A stretch of DNA of 64,000 nucleotides, taken from positions 37,392 to 101,391 of the forward strand of contig SKCR01020746.1 in the NCBI GenBank assembly GCA_019454045.1. The letters are read 5' to 3'. Positions 8,941-18,594 of the stretch are shown piece by piece. The stretch is from Zanthoxylum bungeanum. Taxonomy: Eukaryota > Streptophyta > Magnoliopsida > Sapindales > Rutaceae. Made by a program: the position numbers and the translations under genes. Below the pieces are notes generated by a model. The model was not told the DNA's origin. It saw only the letters and a list, made by a program, of their open reading frames with translations, and did not search any database. Numbering within the stretch: position 1 is the first letter of the stretch; each line of letters begins with the position of its first letter.

Positions 8941-10787
8941 TGTAAGCACTAAATTTTTGCATATAAGCCCCAATGATGAGTCTCGTATGGAGACACTACC
9001 TCTTTAGTTGTGAAAGTCGCGGGAAACGGACATTGGAAGGGTAAAAGTTGGAAGTTTGAATTTTTGTTGGATTTAATCTCGTTGTTTAGCTTCGGTTGCT
9101 TGTTGGATCTCTGTTTCAAAGCTCATCCTCGGCCCATAAACCACTTACCTACCCAGAAACCAAACCAAAACACCCAAGCCTACCCAAAGGACCAAAGCCC
9201 ACGCCCATGAAGCCTCATTCACGCCCATCACTCTCTTAATTAGGTAGATGAATATTTAACACATGCTTAAATCAAGCCAGATCCCTTAATAATTAAAAGA
9301 AATCTCATAGATTAGATCCCTTTCCTAATCACAATCCAATCACAATCCTAAATTATGAGATCTTTTCCTTATGAAATACCAATTAGATAGATGTCACCAA
9401 CAATAGGAGATTCTTTCCTATTCCAATAAGGAAAGTCTCCTCTCCATTGCCTATAGAAAGAACCCTTCACCACCCTTCACAACCCTAGCACATACACATC
9501 ACATTCATGCCCAAGACACACATCCAAGCCATCTCTTGCACGCCCATGACCTTTCCAAAGCTCTATTGCCGCATCTTTTAAGCAAGAACCCCCACCCATT
9601 GCCGCATCTACTTTCCCTCATTCCATACCCTTCACGCCTAAGCCACCCAAACACACTCTTCCATTACCGCATCTAGCCTCCTACACAGCCCCAAACTCAT
9701 GCCAAAATAGCCCTAAATACAGTCCTAAAGTCACGTAAAACAGCCCCAAACACAGCCCCCACTGTACAACCAAAATAAAGCCTAAACGCCCACTGCACTG
9801 CCCATAAAACTACCGCATTCTGCCCTACTATTCTATCGGTTTTTTGACGCCAATTTAACCCCAGAACAGTCCAGAAAACACCCCAAAACTGCACTAAAAA
9901 ACTATACAAAAAACCCCTAAAATGACCAAAACAGTGGCCTGAAATACAACAGCAAAACAACAGTGAAATGGAGTAAAAACAGCAGCCCGAACAGCAAAAC
10001 AGCGAGGAAAGACGTTGAGTTAGTGAATCGGAAAAGTTACGGATCATCCACCTTTTAAACGGACATGTAACGCCTTTTCGTGAGACGACAAAAGAGGTTA
10101 GACCCGAGGGCACTTTGTTACTTATCATCTTTTATTTATTTTGTGTATTTTAAAAATATTATTGCATGAGAGTCGTTTGAGGAATGATGTTATTGTTGGA
10201 TGGGCGGAACGTGTGTTCCCTTTTGTGGTATATAGGATGGAAACCTGGACGTAAATTCCATAGCCGAATCCGAATAGACGGTAGTGCGGTTTGCACTCGG
10301 GATACAACTCCGCGTATCACTTAAGAGTTACATGTTTCGTTCCATCCAAACTTGTATTTGAGCACGGCGTAGTTCGTAAAATATTTATTTATTTTTTAAA
10401 GCATGATTTAGCCTAGTTTATTATTTATTTTCAAACATGATTACGTTATTTTTATGCATGATATTTTGTTTAGTTTATGTTTATGTTTCAATGGTTATCT
10501 GTTTATTTTGGTTTAATGGTTCAATATGCTCGTTGTGTTATATTATGTATTTTCCGTTTAATGACTTATTTTCCAAGCATGCAAACTTAGATTATGAGTT
10601 ATTTTGATGAATGCATATTAGATCTAAGTTACCTTTGAGCATATACGTTGAGTAGATCCGGTTAGTCTATTGCACAAATCATACCATCACAAGTGACATA
10701 AGTAAGGGACCATTTCGAACCCAACGGTTTGAGGTCTTCCCTTGTGAGGGGTGAGTGCGGCCTTAAATCTTTTTTTCCCAGTTCACA
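8941..10787 (+). mobile_element. Ty3/gypsy LTR, short variant (about 1.85 kb)
   Basis: Starts TGTAAGCACTAAATTTTTGC and ends near TTCACA, 5 bp before the primer-site sequence TGGCGACTCC at 10793. It runs parallel to the LTR at 11823-13713 throughout; my reading suggests about 80 percent identity. Shared landmarks are the GAGTCTCGTATGGAGRCACTA block, the AATTAGGTARAT and CCTAATCACAATYCAATCA segments, the pyrimidine/CA-rich CAGCCCC...CACTGC stretch (9600-9960) and CGGACGTAAATTC near the end. The TATA-like sequence is degenerate (TATAGAAA at 9452). No coding potential; the open frame at 9697-10128 minus is repetitive. Confidence 0.75.
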
Positions 10788-10990
10788 CCGGGTGGCGACT
10801 CCATTATTCTCCGGTTTAGTCCCCTGCGGGCTACTCTGTACTCCCACTAGGCCGCGAGCCTAGAACATCATGCATCGCCCAAGTTCTGTGTCCTACAGCC
10901 GAGTATGGCATTCTGGGTGCGAGGCCCATATTGGTTCACTATCAGTTTGCCGGGTATGGAATTCTAGGGTCGAGGCCCACATTACATCAG
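10788..10990 (+). other. Gypsy primer-binding site and leader fused to 3' region
   Basis: TGGCGACTCC at 10793-10802, then the conserved leader to about 10890. After that GAGTATGGCATTCTGGGTGC and GAGGCCCACATTA are 3'-region repeats. All of gag-pol is missing between them, so leader and 3' region are directly joined at about 10895. Confidence 0.65.
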
Positions 10991-11450
10991 ATCAGTTTAG
11001 TTCAGGAATGGACACGCCGAGAATGGCACTCCGAGAATGGAGATATAGTCCGGGAATGGACACGCTGAGAATGGCACGCCGGGAATGGCACTCCGAGAAT
11101 GGAGATATAGTCCGGGAATGGACATGCTGAGAATGGCACACCGGGAATGTCACTCCAAGAATGGAGATATAGTCCGGGAATGGACAAGTCCGGGAATGGC
11201 ACGCCGGAAATGGCACTCCGAGAATGGAGATATAGTCCGGGAATGGACACGCCGAGAATGGCATGCCGGGAATGGCACTCCGAGAATGGAGATATAGTAT
11301 GGGAATGGACAAGTCCGGGAATGGACACGCCGAGAATGGCACGCCGGGAATGGCACTCCGTGAATGGAGATATAGTCCAAGAATGGACAAGTCAGGGAAT
11401 GGACACATCGAGAATGGCACGCATGGAATGGCACTCCGAGAATGGAGAAC
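10991..11450 (+). repeat. Tandem array of about 62-bp units (GGGAATGGACACGCCGAGAA)
   Basis: About six to seven imperfect units built from GGAATGG submotifs (CACGCCGAGAATGGCAC, GCCGGGAATGGCACTCC, GAGAATGGAGATATAGTCC). Open frames on both strands through this array (up to 161 codons) are simply the repeat translated. It occupies the same element position as the other 3'-region arrays. Confidence 0.85.
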
Positions 11451-11675
11451 GGTTCGGGAATGGACCACATCACATCAACGGTTCGGGAATATACCATATC
11501 ACATCAACGGTTCGGGAATAGACCACAACACATCAACGGTTCGGGAATGGACCACATCACATCAACGGTTCGGGAATGGACCATATCACATCAACTGTTC
11601 GGGAATGGACCACATCACATCAATGGTTTGGGAATGGAGTACATCACAACAACGGTTCGGGAATGGACCAGGGGT
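11451..11675 (+). repeat. Tandem array of about 29-bp units (CATCAACGGTTCGGGAATGG)
   Basis: About eight units of ACATCAACGGTTCGGGAATG followed by GACCACATC. The same repeat on the minus strand is present at 63880-64000, which shows that two gypsy copies belong to one subfamily. It is followed by a short unique stretch, the hairpin-GTAAGT motif (11729-11746) and the polypurine tract. Confidence 0.85.
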
Positions 11676-11728
11676 CGAAGCACCTCAACATCATATCAAA
11701 TCAACACAGCAGGCAGACGATGTGGCAG

Positions 11729-11746
11729 CTGGCGAGCCAGGTAAGT
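11729..11746 (+). promoter_or_regulatory. CTGGCGAGCCAG hairpin plus GTAAGT
   Basis: Plus-strand copy of the conserved hairpin and splice-donor-like motif, 62 bp upstream of the polypurine tract. Confidence 0.6.
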
Positions 11747-11808
11747 AAAAATGTATTGCACGTACTTTGATAGGAATTTTCATTGTCACACATTGTACAA
11801 GTCCCATC

Positions 11809-11822
11809 AAAGTGGGGGAAAC
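11809..11822 (+). promoter_or_regulatory. Gypsy polypurine tract (AAAGTGGGGGAAAC)
   Basis: Directly precedes the LTR start TGTAGGCA at 11823; equivalent to the tracts at 6783, 26957 and 63734. Confidence 0.75.
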
Positions 11823-13713
11823 TGTAGGCATTGCATTTTTGCATATCAGCCCAATGACGAGTCTCGTATGGAGGCACTATCTCTTTAGTTGTGAAAGCCG
11901 CTGGAAGTAGACGTTGGAAGGGTACCATTGGAAAATGGCATTTTTGTTGGATTTTGTCTAGTTGTTTGACTTTGGTTGCTTGTTGGACTTCCGTTTCAGA
12001 GCTTATCTAAGGCCCAAAATCCCGTAAACAACTTACCAAACCCGAATCAAACCCAAAATACCCAAGCCAACCCATGAACCAAAACCACGCCCAAAGGAGC
12101 CTTATTCATGCCCATATTGCCTCTAATTAGGTAAATACACATTTATCACATGCTTGAATCTAGTCAAATCCATTCATAATTAGAAGAAATCTCATTTATC
12201 CATTTCATAATCACAATTCAATCATAATCCTAAATTAGGAGATCTTTTCCTTGTGAAATACAAAGAATGAGATGTCACCATCAATGAGAATCCTAATCCT
12301 ATTCGAATAAGGAAAGCCTCCTCTCATTTGCCTATAAAAAGAGCTATTCACCACCATTCAAAAACCTAGCACACATAGCACTCATTCACACCCAAGAGAC
12401 ATATCCAAGCTCTCCCTGCGAGTCCAAGCATCCTCCCAAACCTCCTCATTGCCGCATCTTCAAGCCAAGACGCCCTTGCTTTGCCGCATCAACCTCCTCC
12501 ACTCCCTCTATTCACGCCTAAGCCCTACACACTGCCCTTGCCTTGTCACATTCTGCCCCATCACAGCCCTCAAAACACGCCATAAACTGCCCCAAACATT
12601 GCCCCAAAGTGACACCAAACAGTCCCCACTGCACTCCCCCTAATTCACGCCCAAACCAAGCCTAAAACACTCACTGCACTGCACTAAACTGCTGCACATT
12701 ACAGCCCCTGACTTGATCAGTTTTACCACACCTTAAGCCCCCCAAACAGTCCAGAAAACACTTAAAAACTGCACCAAAAAACTGCATAAGGTCCTCCTAA
12801 AAAAACCTTAAAAACCACAGCTCCATTAGACTTCAAACTCGCCTAAAACAGTCCCCAAAACGACCAAAATAGTGACCTGAAACACAGCGACCAAACAGCA
12901 GCGAAACGAACCAAAAACAGCAGCCCGAACATCAAAACAATGAGGAAAGATGTTGAGTTAACAAATTGGAAAAGTAGCGGATCATTCACCCTTCCAACGG
13001 ACGTGTAACGCCCTTTCTTGAGACAACAAAAGAGGTTAGACATGAGGACACCTTTTCACTTATATCTTTCATTTTATTTTATTTATTTTAAAAATATTAT
13101 TGCATGAGAGTCGTTTGAGGCATGATGTGATTGTTGGATGAGCGGGATATGTGTTCCCTTTTGTGGTATATCCGATGGAAACCCGGACGTAAATTCTGTA
13201 GCTGATTCCGAATGGACGGTAGTGTGGTTTTTACTCGGTATACAACGCCACGTATCACTTAAGAGACATGTATCAAACTTGTATTTTAGCATGATATAGT
13301 TTGTAGGTTATTTATTTATTATTTAAAGCATGATTTAGTTTAGTTTATTATTTATTTTCAAAGCATGATTATGTTTTTTTTATGCTAGATATTTTGTTTA
13401 GTTTATGTTTATGTTTAAATAGTTATTTGTTTATTTCGGTTTAATGGTTAAATATGCTCGCTGTGTTATATTGTGTGTTTGTCGTTTAATGACACACTTT
13501 CCAAGCATGCAAACTTAGATTAGGAGTTATTTTGATGAATGCATATTAGATCTAGGTTATCATTGAGCATATATGTTGAATAGATTCGGTTAGTCTATTG
13601 CACAAGTCATATCATCACAAGTGGCATAAGTTAGGGACCATTCTGAACCCAACGGTTTGAGGTCTTCCCTTGCGAGGGGTGAGTGCGGCCTTAAACTATT
13701 TTCTCGGTTCACA
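11823..13713 (+). mobile_element. Ty3/gypsy LTR, short variant (about 1.89 kb)
   Basis: TGTAGGCATTGC start after a polypurine tract, ending near TTCACA before TGGCGACTC at 13719. It has a good TATA box (TATAAAAA, 12333-12340) in the context TTGCCTATAAAAAGAG. About 500 bp of the following region is C/A-rich (12360-12930). Leader sequence follows at 13719-13797 instead of a target duplication, so this LTR too is shared between a copy on the left and a truncated copy on the right. Confidence 0.8.
12333..12340 (+). promoter_or_regulatory. Gypsy LTR TATA box
   Basis: TATAAAAA, the best conserved of the aligned TATA sequences in the gypsy LTRs, about 510 bp into the LTR. Confidence 0.6.
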
Positions 13714-13800
13714 CCGGGTGGCGACTCAATTATTCTCCGGTTTAGTCCCCCATGCAGACTACTCCGTACTCAAACTAGGTCGCGAGCCTAGAACAGCGTT
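13714..13800 (+). other. Gypsy primer site and leader, truncated
   Basis: TGGCGACTC at 13719-13727, followed by CCGGTTTAGTCCCC and GTCGCGAGCCTAGAACAGC. It stops at about 13800 where minus-strand LTR tandem repeats of another gypsy copy begin. Confidence 0.6.
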
Positions 13801-14006
13801 GTCAACATTATGTGCCCTACCATAATATATAAGAAATGATCAAAGAAGAAAACATGCATAAAATATGATGAAAAGAGGAATATTCACTGTATATGTGTTC
13901 GTGTAGCATTTGAAAATGTGTTCGAATGTTAAACAAAATGCATGCGTTCGTATAGCGTTTGGAAACGTGTTCGAACAAAAATGAGGTAGAATGCATGCGT
14001 TCGTGT
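13801..14006 (-). mobile_element. Gypsy LTR fragment, left part of an LTR split by copia insertion
   Basis: Repeated GTTCGTATAGCGTTTGGAAA and GTGTTCGAA modules (13895-14006). The continuation after the copia element (24075 onward: AGCGTTTAAAAACGCGTTCG) picks up exactly where this stops at TTCGTGT. Removing 14007-24069 and one copy of CGTGT/A gives a continuous module. Confidence 0.75.
14002..14006 (+). repeat. Left target-site duplication (CGTGT) of the copia element
   Basis: CGTGT precedes the element; CGTGA follows it at 24070-24074. Four of five bases agree and the fifth is explained by one substitution, as the family module reads TTCGTGTAGC. Confidence 0.7.
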
Positions 14007-15061
14007 TGTTGGATAATATGACCCATAGCGTCACTATTTGCACAGATCATTGTGTTGTTGTAGCAAATTAACTATGTAACAAGGAAATTGCACTCTCATC
14101 ATTTGTGATTAGATCACCATAGATATATAAATGAAGAGAGGTCCCTATGATTAGTTCCTGGATTGAGATGATATGAGACAGTATCAGTCCACGAAGGATT
14201 AATCATTAAATATCCCTAGCCGTAGTATTATCGAGACTGGACATCGATAATGCGGAATAGGCTAGTATTGCACTTGTGCGCGTTGTGAGGGCACAACGGC
14301 ATAGTTCTCATATATATAAGTGTTGGAGACTTATGCAAGTGCGATAGGAGGTCGTGTTTCACCGATGGTACGGGAAACAGCTTCGCTCTGGATAGACCCT
14401 TCGGAATCCCATTGGTATTATGAATAGGTGTCTATGGGAGGCCGAAATCAAGGTAGGTGTGTATAGTCTTAACCTGAGACTTGCGTCGCTAATACTTATG
14501 ATAATCGATAAACTTTGGTTTTGGTGGTGGGGGCTTTGACCGGTCTGTGTCTACCACTTCTGGGTTTATCAGAGAGTCGTAGAGTATTGGGTGTGATGTC
14601 GAGACGGAAGTATCACTCCAGTCATAGTGGAGATGATGTCACGTAGGATACGGTATTAGTGCTCTTGAGTGATACGCATCCAATCGTGATATTATGACCA
14701 GGTCATGAATATCCGATTATAGAGACTAGTTACCAGACATCCGATATGTGTTTCGGACGGGGCAGACACTTATCCAGCCCCAGCCCTAACACGTGACTAT
14801 CCGATACTGGGCCGATATGCACAATACGATTGTATACTACGCTTGATATAGATCTAAATATTCTTAAAAGGATATGTCTGGAGAATTGGGTAGACTTGGT
14901 ACTTTGCTAGGAGTTGACCTTGTCTCGTAAATCGGTAGAACGTAGTACTTGGTACGTACGTGATTCGGATACTCCGACGACCGTGTTTATAGCCAACTTA
15001 TCCGGAGATCTCATGGGTCGCTTCCCGATAATCCACCGATGACGCACAACTCGCACTCTTG

Positions 15062-15360
15062 AATAATCTGGGATTATATAGAAGAGAGAGAAAATTAATC
15101 TAGGATTAATTACGGAGATATTTTATCTATGATAAAATATCATCGAGAGAGAGATAATGATTAATTTGGAATTAATCGGTAAATTAATATATTCGATATA
15201 TTAAACGAAATTAGATTTCGACGCGGAATTAAAATTAGATTTTAATTCGGGCGAACGAATTAATTTAGAATTAATTCGTTAGCGACGTGAATAGTGAATT
15301 CGCTAGGCGTAATCATTTAATTACGACGCGACGGAAAAATCGTTAATTTGGAATTAGCGA
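15062..15360. repeat. Array of consecutive short palindromes in the copia LTR
   Basis: At least nine back-to-back inverted repeats with arms of 6-11 bp and mostly 3-bp centres. Examples (arm, centre, arm): AATTAATC TAG GATTAATT (15093); GATTAATT TGG AATTAATC (15159); CGAAAT TAG ATTTCG (15208); GAATTAAAAT and its complement around TAG (15227); ACGAATTAATT and its complement around TAG (15254). The 15118-15140 repeat has a 5-bp centre with 9-bp arms. Equivalent arrays are at 23007-23304 and 53341-53640 (plus), and 28440-28830, 31000-31290, 35275-35700, 39240-39600, 47500-47880 and 50815-51130 (minus). Confidence 0.85.
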
Positions 15361-15419
15361 ACCCGAGCCCGAGTGTGATTGCGAGCGCATTCGTATTTCG
15401 AATTCGAGTGCGGCGATGC

Positions 15420-15500
15420 AAGTCACATCAAGCATCAAATCTAACGTCAAGTCATTCATCACATCAAGCGTCAAATCAAGAGTCACTTTGAGTGATGTGA
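15420..15500 (+). promoter_or_regulatory. Direct repeats with CGTCA/TGACG cores upstream of TATA
   Basis: Repeats of CACATCAAGCGTCAAATC and shorter CATCAAG/CGTCAAG versions, about 180-260 bp upstream of the TATA box. TGACG is the core bound by TGA-type bZIP factors; a regulatory role is inference. Equivalents: 23365-23450, 53695-53750 (plus) and 30880-30945 (minus, TGACGCTTGA). Confidence 0.45.
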
Positions 15501-15678
15501 CATTTGATTGATTGATGTGAGTGATTGATTGATGGAAAAGACATGACACTTGACATAAAGTAGACATGACTTAAAGTTGATGTGAATAGTGTTTGCTTTA
15601 ATTGTTTGACTTTTTAAATGCAAATGCAAGGCAAATGAAATGCAAATGCAAGGGAAATTAAGTTAATTTCACAACAAG

Positions 15679-15686
15679 TATATAAG
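15679..15686 (+). promoter_or_regulatory. Copia LTR TATA box (TATATAAG)
   Basis: AAGTATATAAGATACAC in the 5' LTR; same in the 3' LTR at 23625-23632; TATATAAT at 53869-53876 in the solo LTR. It separates U3 (including the palindromes) from R/U5. Confidence 0.6.
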
Positions 15687-16126
15687 ATACACTTGATGCA
15701 TTTCATTTCAATTTAACACACAAATCTCTTCTCTCTCATTTCTCTCTTCTAGCTCACGCCCAAATGAAGAAATGTTATTGGTTTGGAAGCCAATGCCGTG
15801 AGCCATAGGGAAGCAAGGGTGGGTTTTTGTGGCAAAAATTCATGTGCTAGCACACATACGAGTCTTGCGAAGGTGGTAGGGAGGTTCACCCATGATGACC
15901 GGGATCCGTCGGACGAAGTTTGGAGCTCCGTCTTCAACCCAAAATTCTGAAATTGGAAGGGCAGTGGACTGCTGCTGTTTGGCGTGAAAGACAGTGAGTT
16001 TCTTGGCTTTTATCGTCTGCAAATCGACTCAACCGATCGATGTGAGTATTCTGCTACCTCCGTTGGTGTATTCACTCATGTTTTCATGCTTTGATTTGAT
16101 CTTGGGACCTTAGAAAAACTCAACAA

Positions 16127-16139
16127 TGGTATCAGAGCT
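16127..16139 (+). promoter_or_regulatory. Copia primer-binding site, initiator tRNA-Met
   Basis: TGGTATCAGAGCT one base after the LTR end, complementary to the 3' end of plant initiator tRNA-Met and typical of Ty1/copia elements. Intact. Confidence 0.9.
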
Positions 16140-18590
16140 AGTGTTGCAAGCATGAAATTTTAGGGATTTAAAATTTGGGTAAATGTGATTTGAGCATGAT
16201 TTGAATGAATTGTTTGTTTGAGTATGCTTATAACATGTTTAATTGCATATTGGTTGGATCAATTTGACGAAAAATGATTTGGAATTATTTTCCCCAAAAT
16301 GGACATGTTGGCCGAATATGATTGGATTTTTGGGATCTTGGATTTTTTGATTTTTGATTCATTTGATGAGTTAGAATCGATTAGGTTGACGTTAATTTGA
16401 ATCGAATTGGATTGGATTTCGAATTGGACAAAAACCCCAAAATTCTTATGATGGCCGAATGCATGTAATGCCCTAATGTCTTGGTGTTTTTGATTTTGTG
16501 ACATTGGATGTGTGTGAAATCATTTAGGATGGTGATTTGATGTCGATTGTGGGTTCGATTGGATCGAAACTGAATCGGACACAAAATCCCTCTTTTGGCC
16601 GAGACTTAAAAGCATGTAAATGGGTTTGATTTTTTAATTTATGTGTTTGACATGTAATAATGAATTTAGCATGATTAATTGGAGTAATATTGTGTTTTAG
16701 AAATATTGTTTTAGTCGATTAATCATGTAACGCACTTTAGGTAATTAATTGCGCAATTGGATTAGTGTAATTTAATTATTTAGGCTTAAATTGGATTTGG
16801 GCTTGAATTGTTGTAATTGGGCCTATTGGGCTTGATTTATCAAGTTGGTTTAGGCCAAGTGGATTGGATCCAATTGGGCCCAAAACCTTAACCATAAAGC
16901 CCAAATGCGACTTAATGAACCTTTAAAGTTCAATTGGGCCTAATGGGCCAAGATTGATTTATGGGCTTATGGGGTAAATCCCGGATTGGACTTTGGTTAT
17001 CGGTTTGATCCGAGTTGACCATAAGTCCACGCCTTAAGAAATCAATCAAAAGCCCATTGGACTTTAATTGAATTGACGTTGGACGTTAATCGGTCTTTGA
17101 GACACGTTACGATTAGATTTGGAATTTAAATCGTAAAAGGTTTATAAATAAAAGTGTAATATTTAATTTGGAATTGAATAGTGAATTAGTTTTAAATACA
17201 TGTTAAATTAGATTTAATAATGTAGTTTAATTTAATTCATGAATTCGTACTTTAAGTACTTATTCGCAAAAACGAGTTTGACTCGATCAAAATCAAATCG
17301 TTGTTTGAACATTGGATGATCACTTAATTATCAGATTAATTAATTTGATTAGATTGATTGATAGCATGCTTATGTGTGAATACTTGGTTGTGTTGAATGA
17401 ATAATCTATATCGGATGGATATTAGATGGGTGGGAAATTTTAGAAATTGTTGTAATAAATTCGATTTATTAAATTGGACCTGCGTGTCCAGCCTTATCAC
17501 CTTCTTTCTCTTGTATTCTCTTCTCACCTATTCCCCTCTATGTATATGAGGTTTCTTTAGAAGTGTAGTGTAACGGGTAGAAGTAGTACAAGTGCTAGCT
17601 TGAGTGAGAAAGGGAGAGATTTGATCTAGGATCAATGTGTAAAGTATCCATCCGCATATCATTATTATTTTATTTCATACTCGCTTTATTATGTATTTAG
17701 AATGCATGTTTAAGGGTGTATGATGATGAGACCTAACAAAGATAATTAAATTGGTAGCCAATTTGCACGCGAAAAACCCTCGTTTTATATTAAGCGATTA
17801 TCCTTCCATTGAATGATTCTTGTTCAAGATCTAATTGGCATTGGTTTGTTGGCCAAAGTCAAGACCTTGTCAATGGATGTATTTGAATCATGAGAGTTTT
17901 GTTCCACATCGGTGTCTAGTCCAAGTTGTGATTTGTTGGCCAAAGTCAAGATCACTTCTTGTCCAAAGACATTGATTACGAAACTTTCCTTGTCAATGGG
18001 TCCCGCTTAACTGGAGTCATTAGGTTTGTTGTGCCAAAGCCAAGGCCTAGATGATTCGGAGGATAAGGTTAGGAAAATGTATTAGATACATTGGCATGAT
18101 TAATATGTTTAGGACTTGGATGTCCACCTAACCGGATCTGGGAATTGGATTGGATCCAATTGATCTGTGAGATCTACCTGGTTAAGTAGCATACAGCTTG
18201 TTGGCCAAAGTCAAGGTTGTATGTTATTTGACAGGATCCCAGCCCACTAGGAAACACGGTTTCCCGAGTACTCCACAGAGGGTTAGAGGCTCGACGAAAA
18301 ATAGTGGGAGGCAAGTATTGAATTTGCAACATTCGTTCAATTACTCGCCATACACGCTCAAACAAATATCATTCGTCAATATTTTACGTTGTTTTAAAAA
18401 TATATAGTTGGACTATATACAAACTCATTCAATATATAGTTGATTTTATAATTGGATTATAGTAATCAATATAGTTGAATTAAAATGATAGTTGATTTTA
18501 TAATTGGATTATAGTAATCAATATTAAAATTATAGTTGATTAAATAATTGGATTATTGTAATCATTATAATAAATAGTACCTTATTAAAT
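16140..18590 (+). other. Copia leader, non-coding, with conserved repeat motifs
   Basis: About 2.4 kb before the gag remnant with no open frame. It has a cluster of TGGGCC/TGGGCT motifs (16780-16990), a GGACCTGCGTGTCCAGC block (17476) and TTCTCTTCTCACCTATTCCCC (17517). It also has four copies of TTGTTGGCCAAAGTCAAG or a close variant at about 17847, 17933, 18024 and 18198. The same order is found in all other copia leaders (37780-38709, 44650-46988, 49004-50240, 55916-57800), so it is a fixed part of the family. Confidence 0.75.
17847..18216 (+). repeat. Four dispersed TTGGCCAAAGTCAA motifs in the leader
   Basis: TTGTTGGCCAAAGTCAAGA at 17847 and 17933, TTGTTGTGCCAAAGCCAAGG near 18024 and TTGTTGGCCAAAGTCAAGG at 18198. 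Three of the four contain a TTGAC core on the minus strand (W-box-like). Counterparts: 37997-38382 and 45073-45475 (minus), 56837-57211 (plus), four each with similar spacing. Confidence 0.8.
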
Positions 18591-18594
18591 TGAT

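Larger units (their letters stand above)
14007..16125 (+). repeat. 5' LTR of copia element
   Basis: TGTTGG...CAACA, 2119 bp. From left to right: a start block shared with all copia LTRs in the window (TATGACCCATAGCGTCAC), the palindrome array (15062-15360), CGTCAA-type direct repeats (15420-15490), TATA box at 15679 and a U5-like end with GTGAGTATTCTGC and GGGACCTTAGAAAAACTC. Confidence 0.92.

Noticed and set aside
9697..10128. 143-codon minus frame with hydrophobic stretches
   Set aside because: Antisense reading of the C/A-rich CAGCCCC segment of the gypsy LTR; the sister LTR at 11823 does not keep it.
10992..11748. Open frames of 108-161 codons on both strands
   Set aside because: They translate the 62-bp and 29-bp tandem repeats; every frame is open because unit length and composition avoid stops, and the proteins are repeats of one short motif.
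15343..15567. 74-codon minus frame rich in LDLTLDV, repeated at 23288-23512
   Set aside because: It only reflects the ATCAAGCGTCAAATC direct repeats of the LTR.
16127..16139. tRNA-Met gene fragment
   Set aside because: Only the 3'-end complement is present next to an LTR, so it is a primer-binding site, not a tRNA gene.
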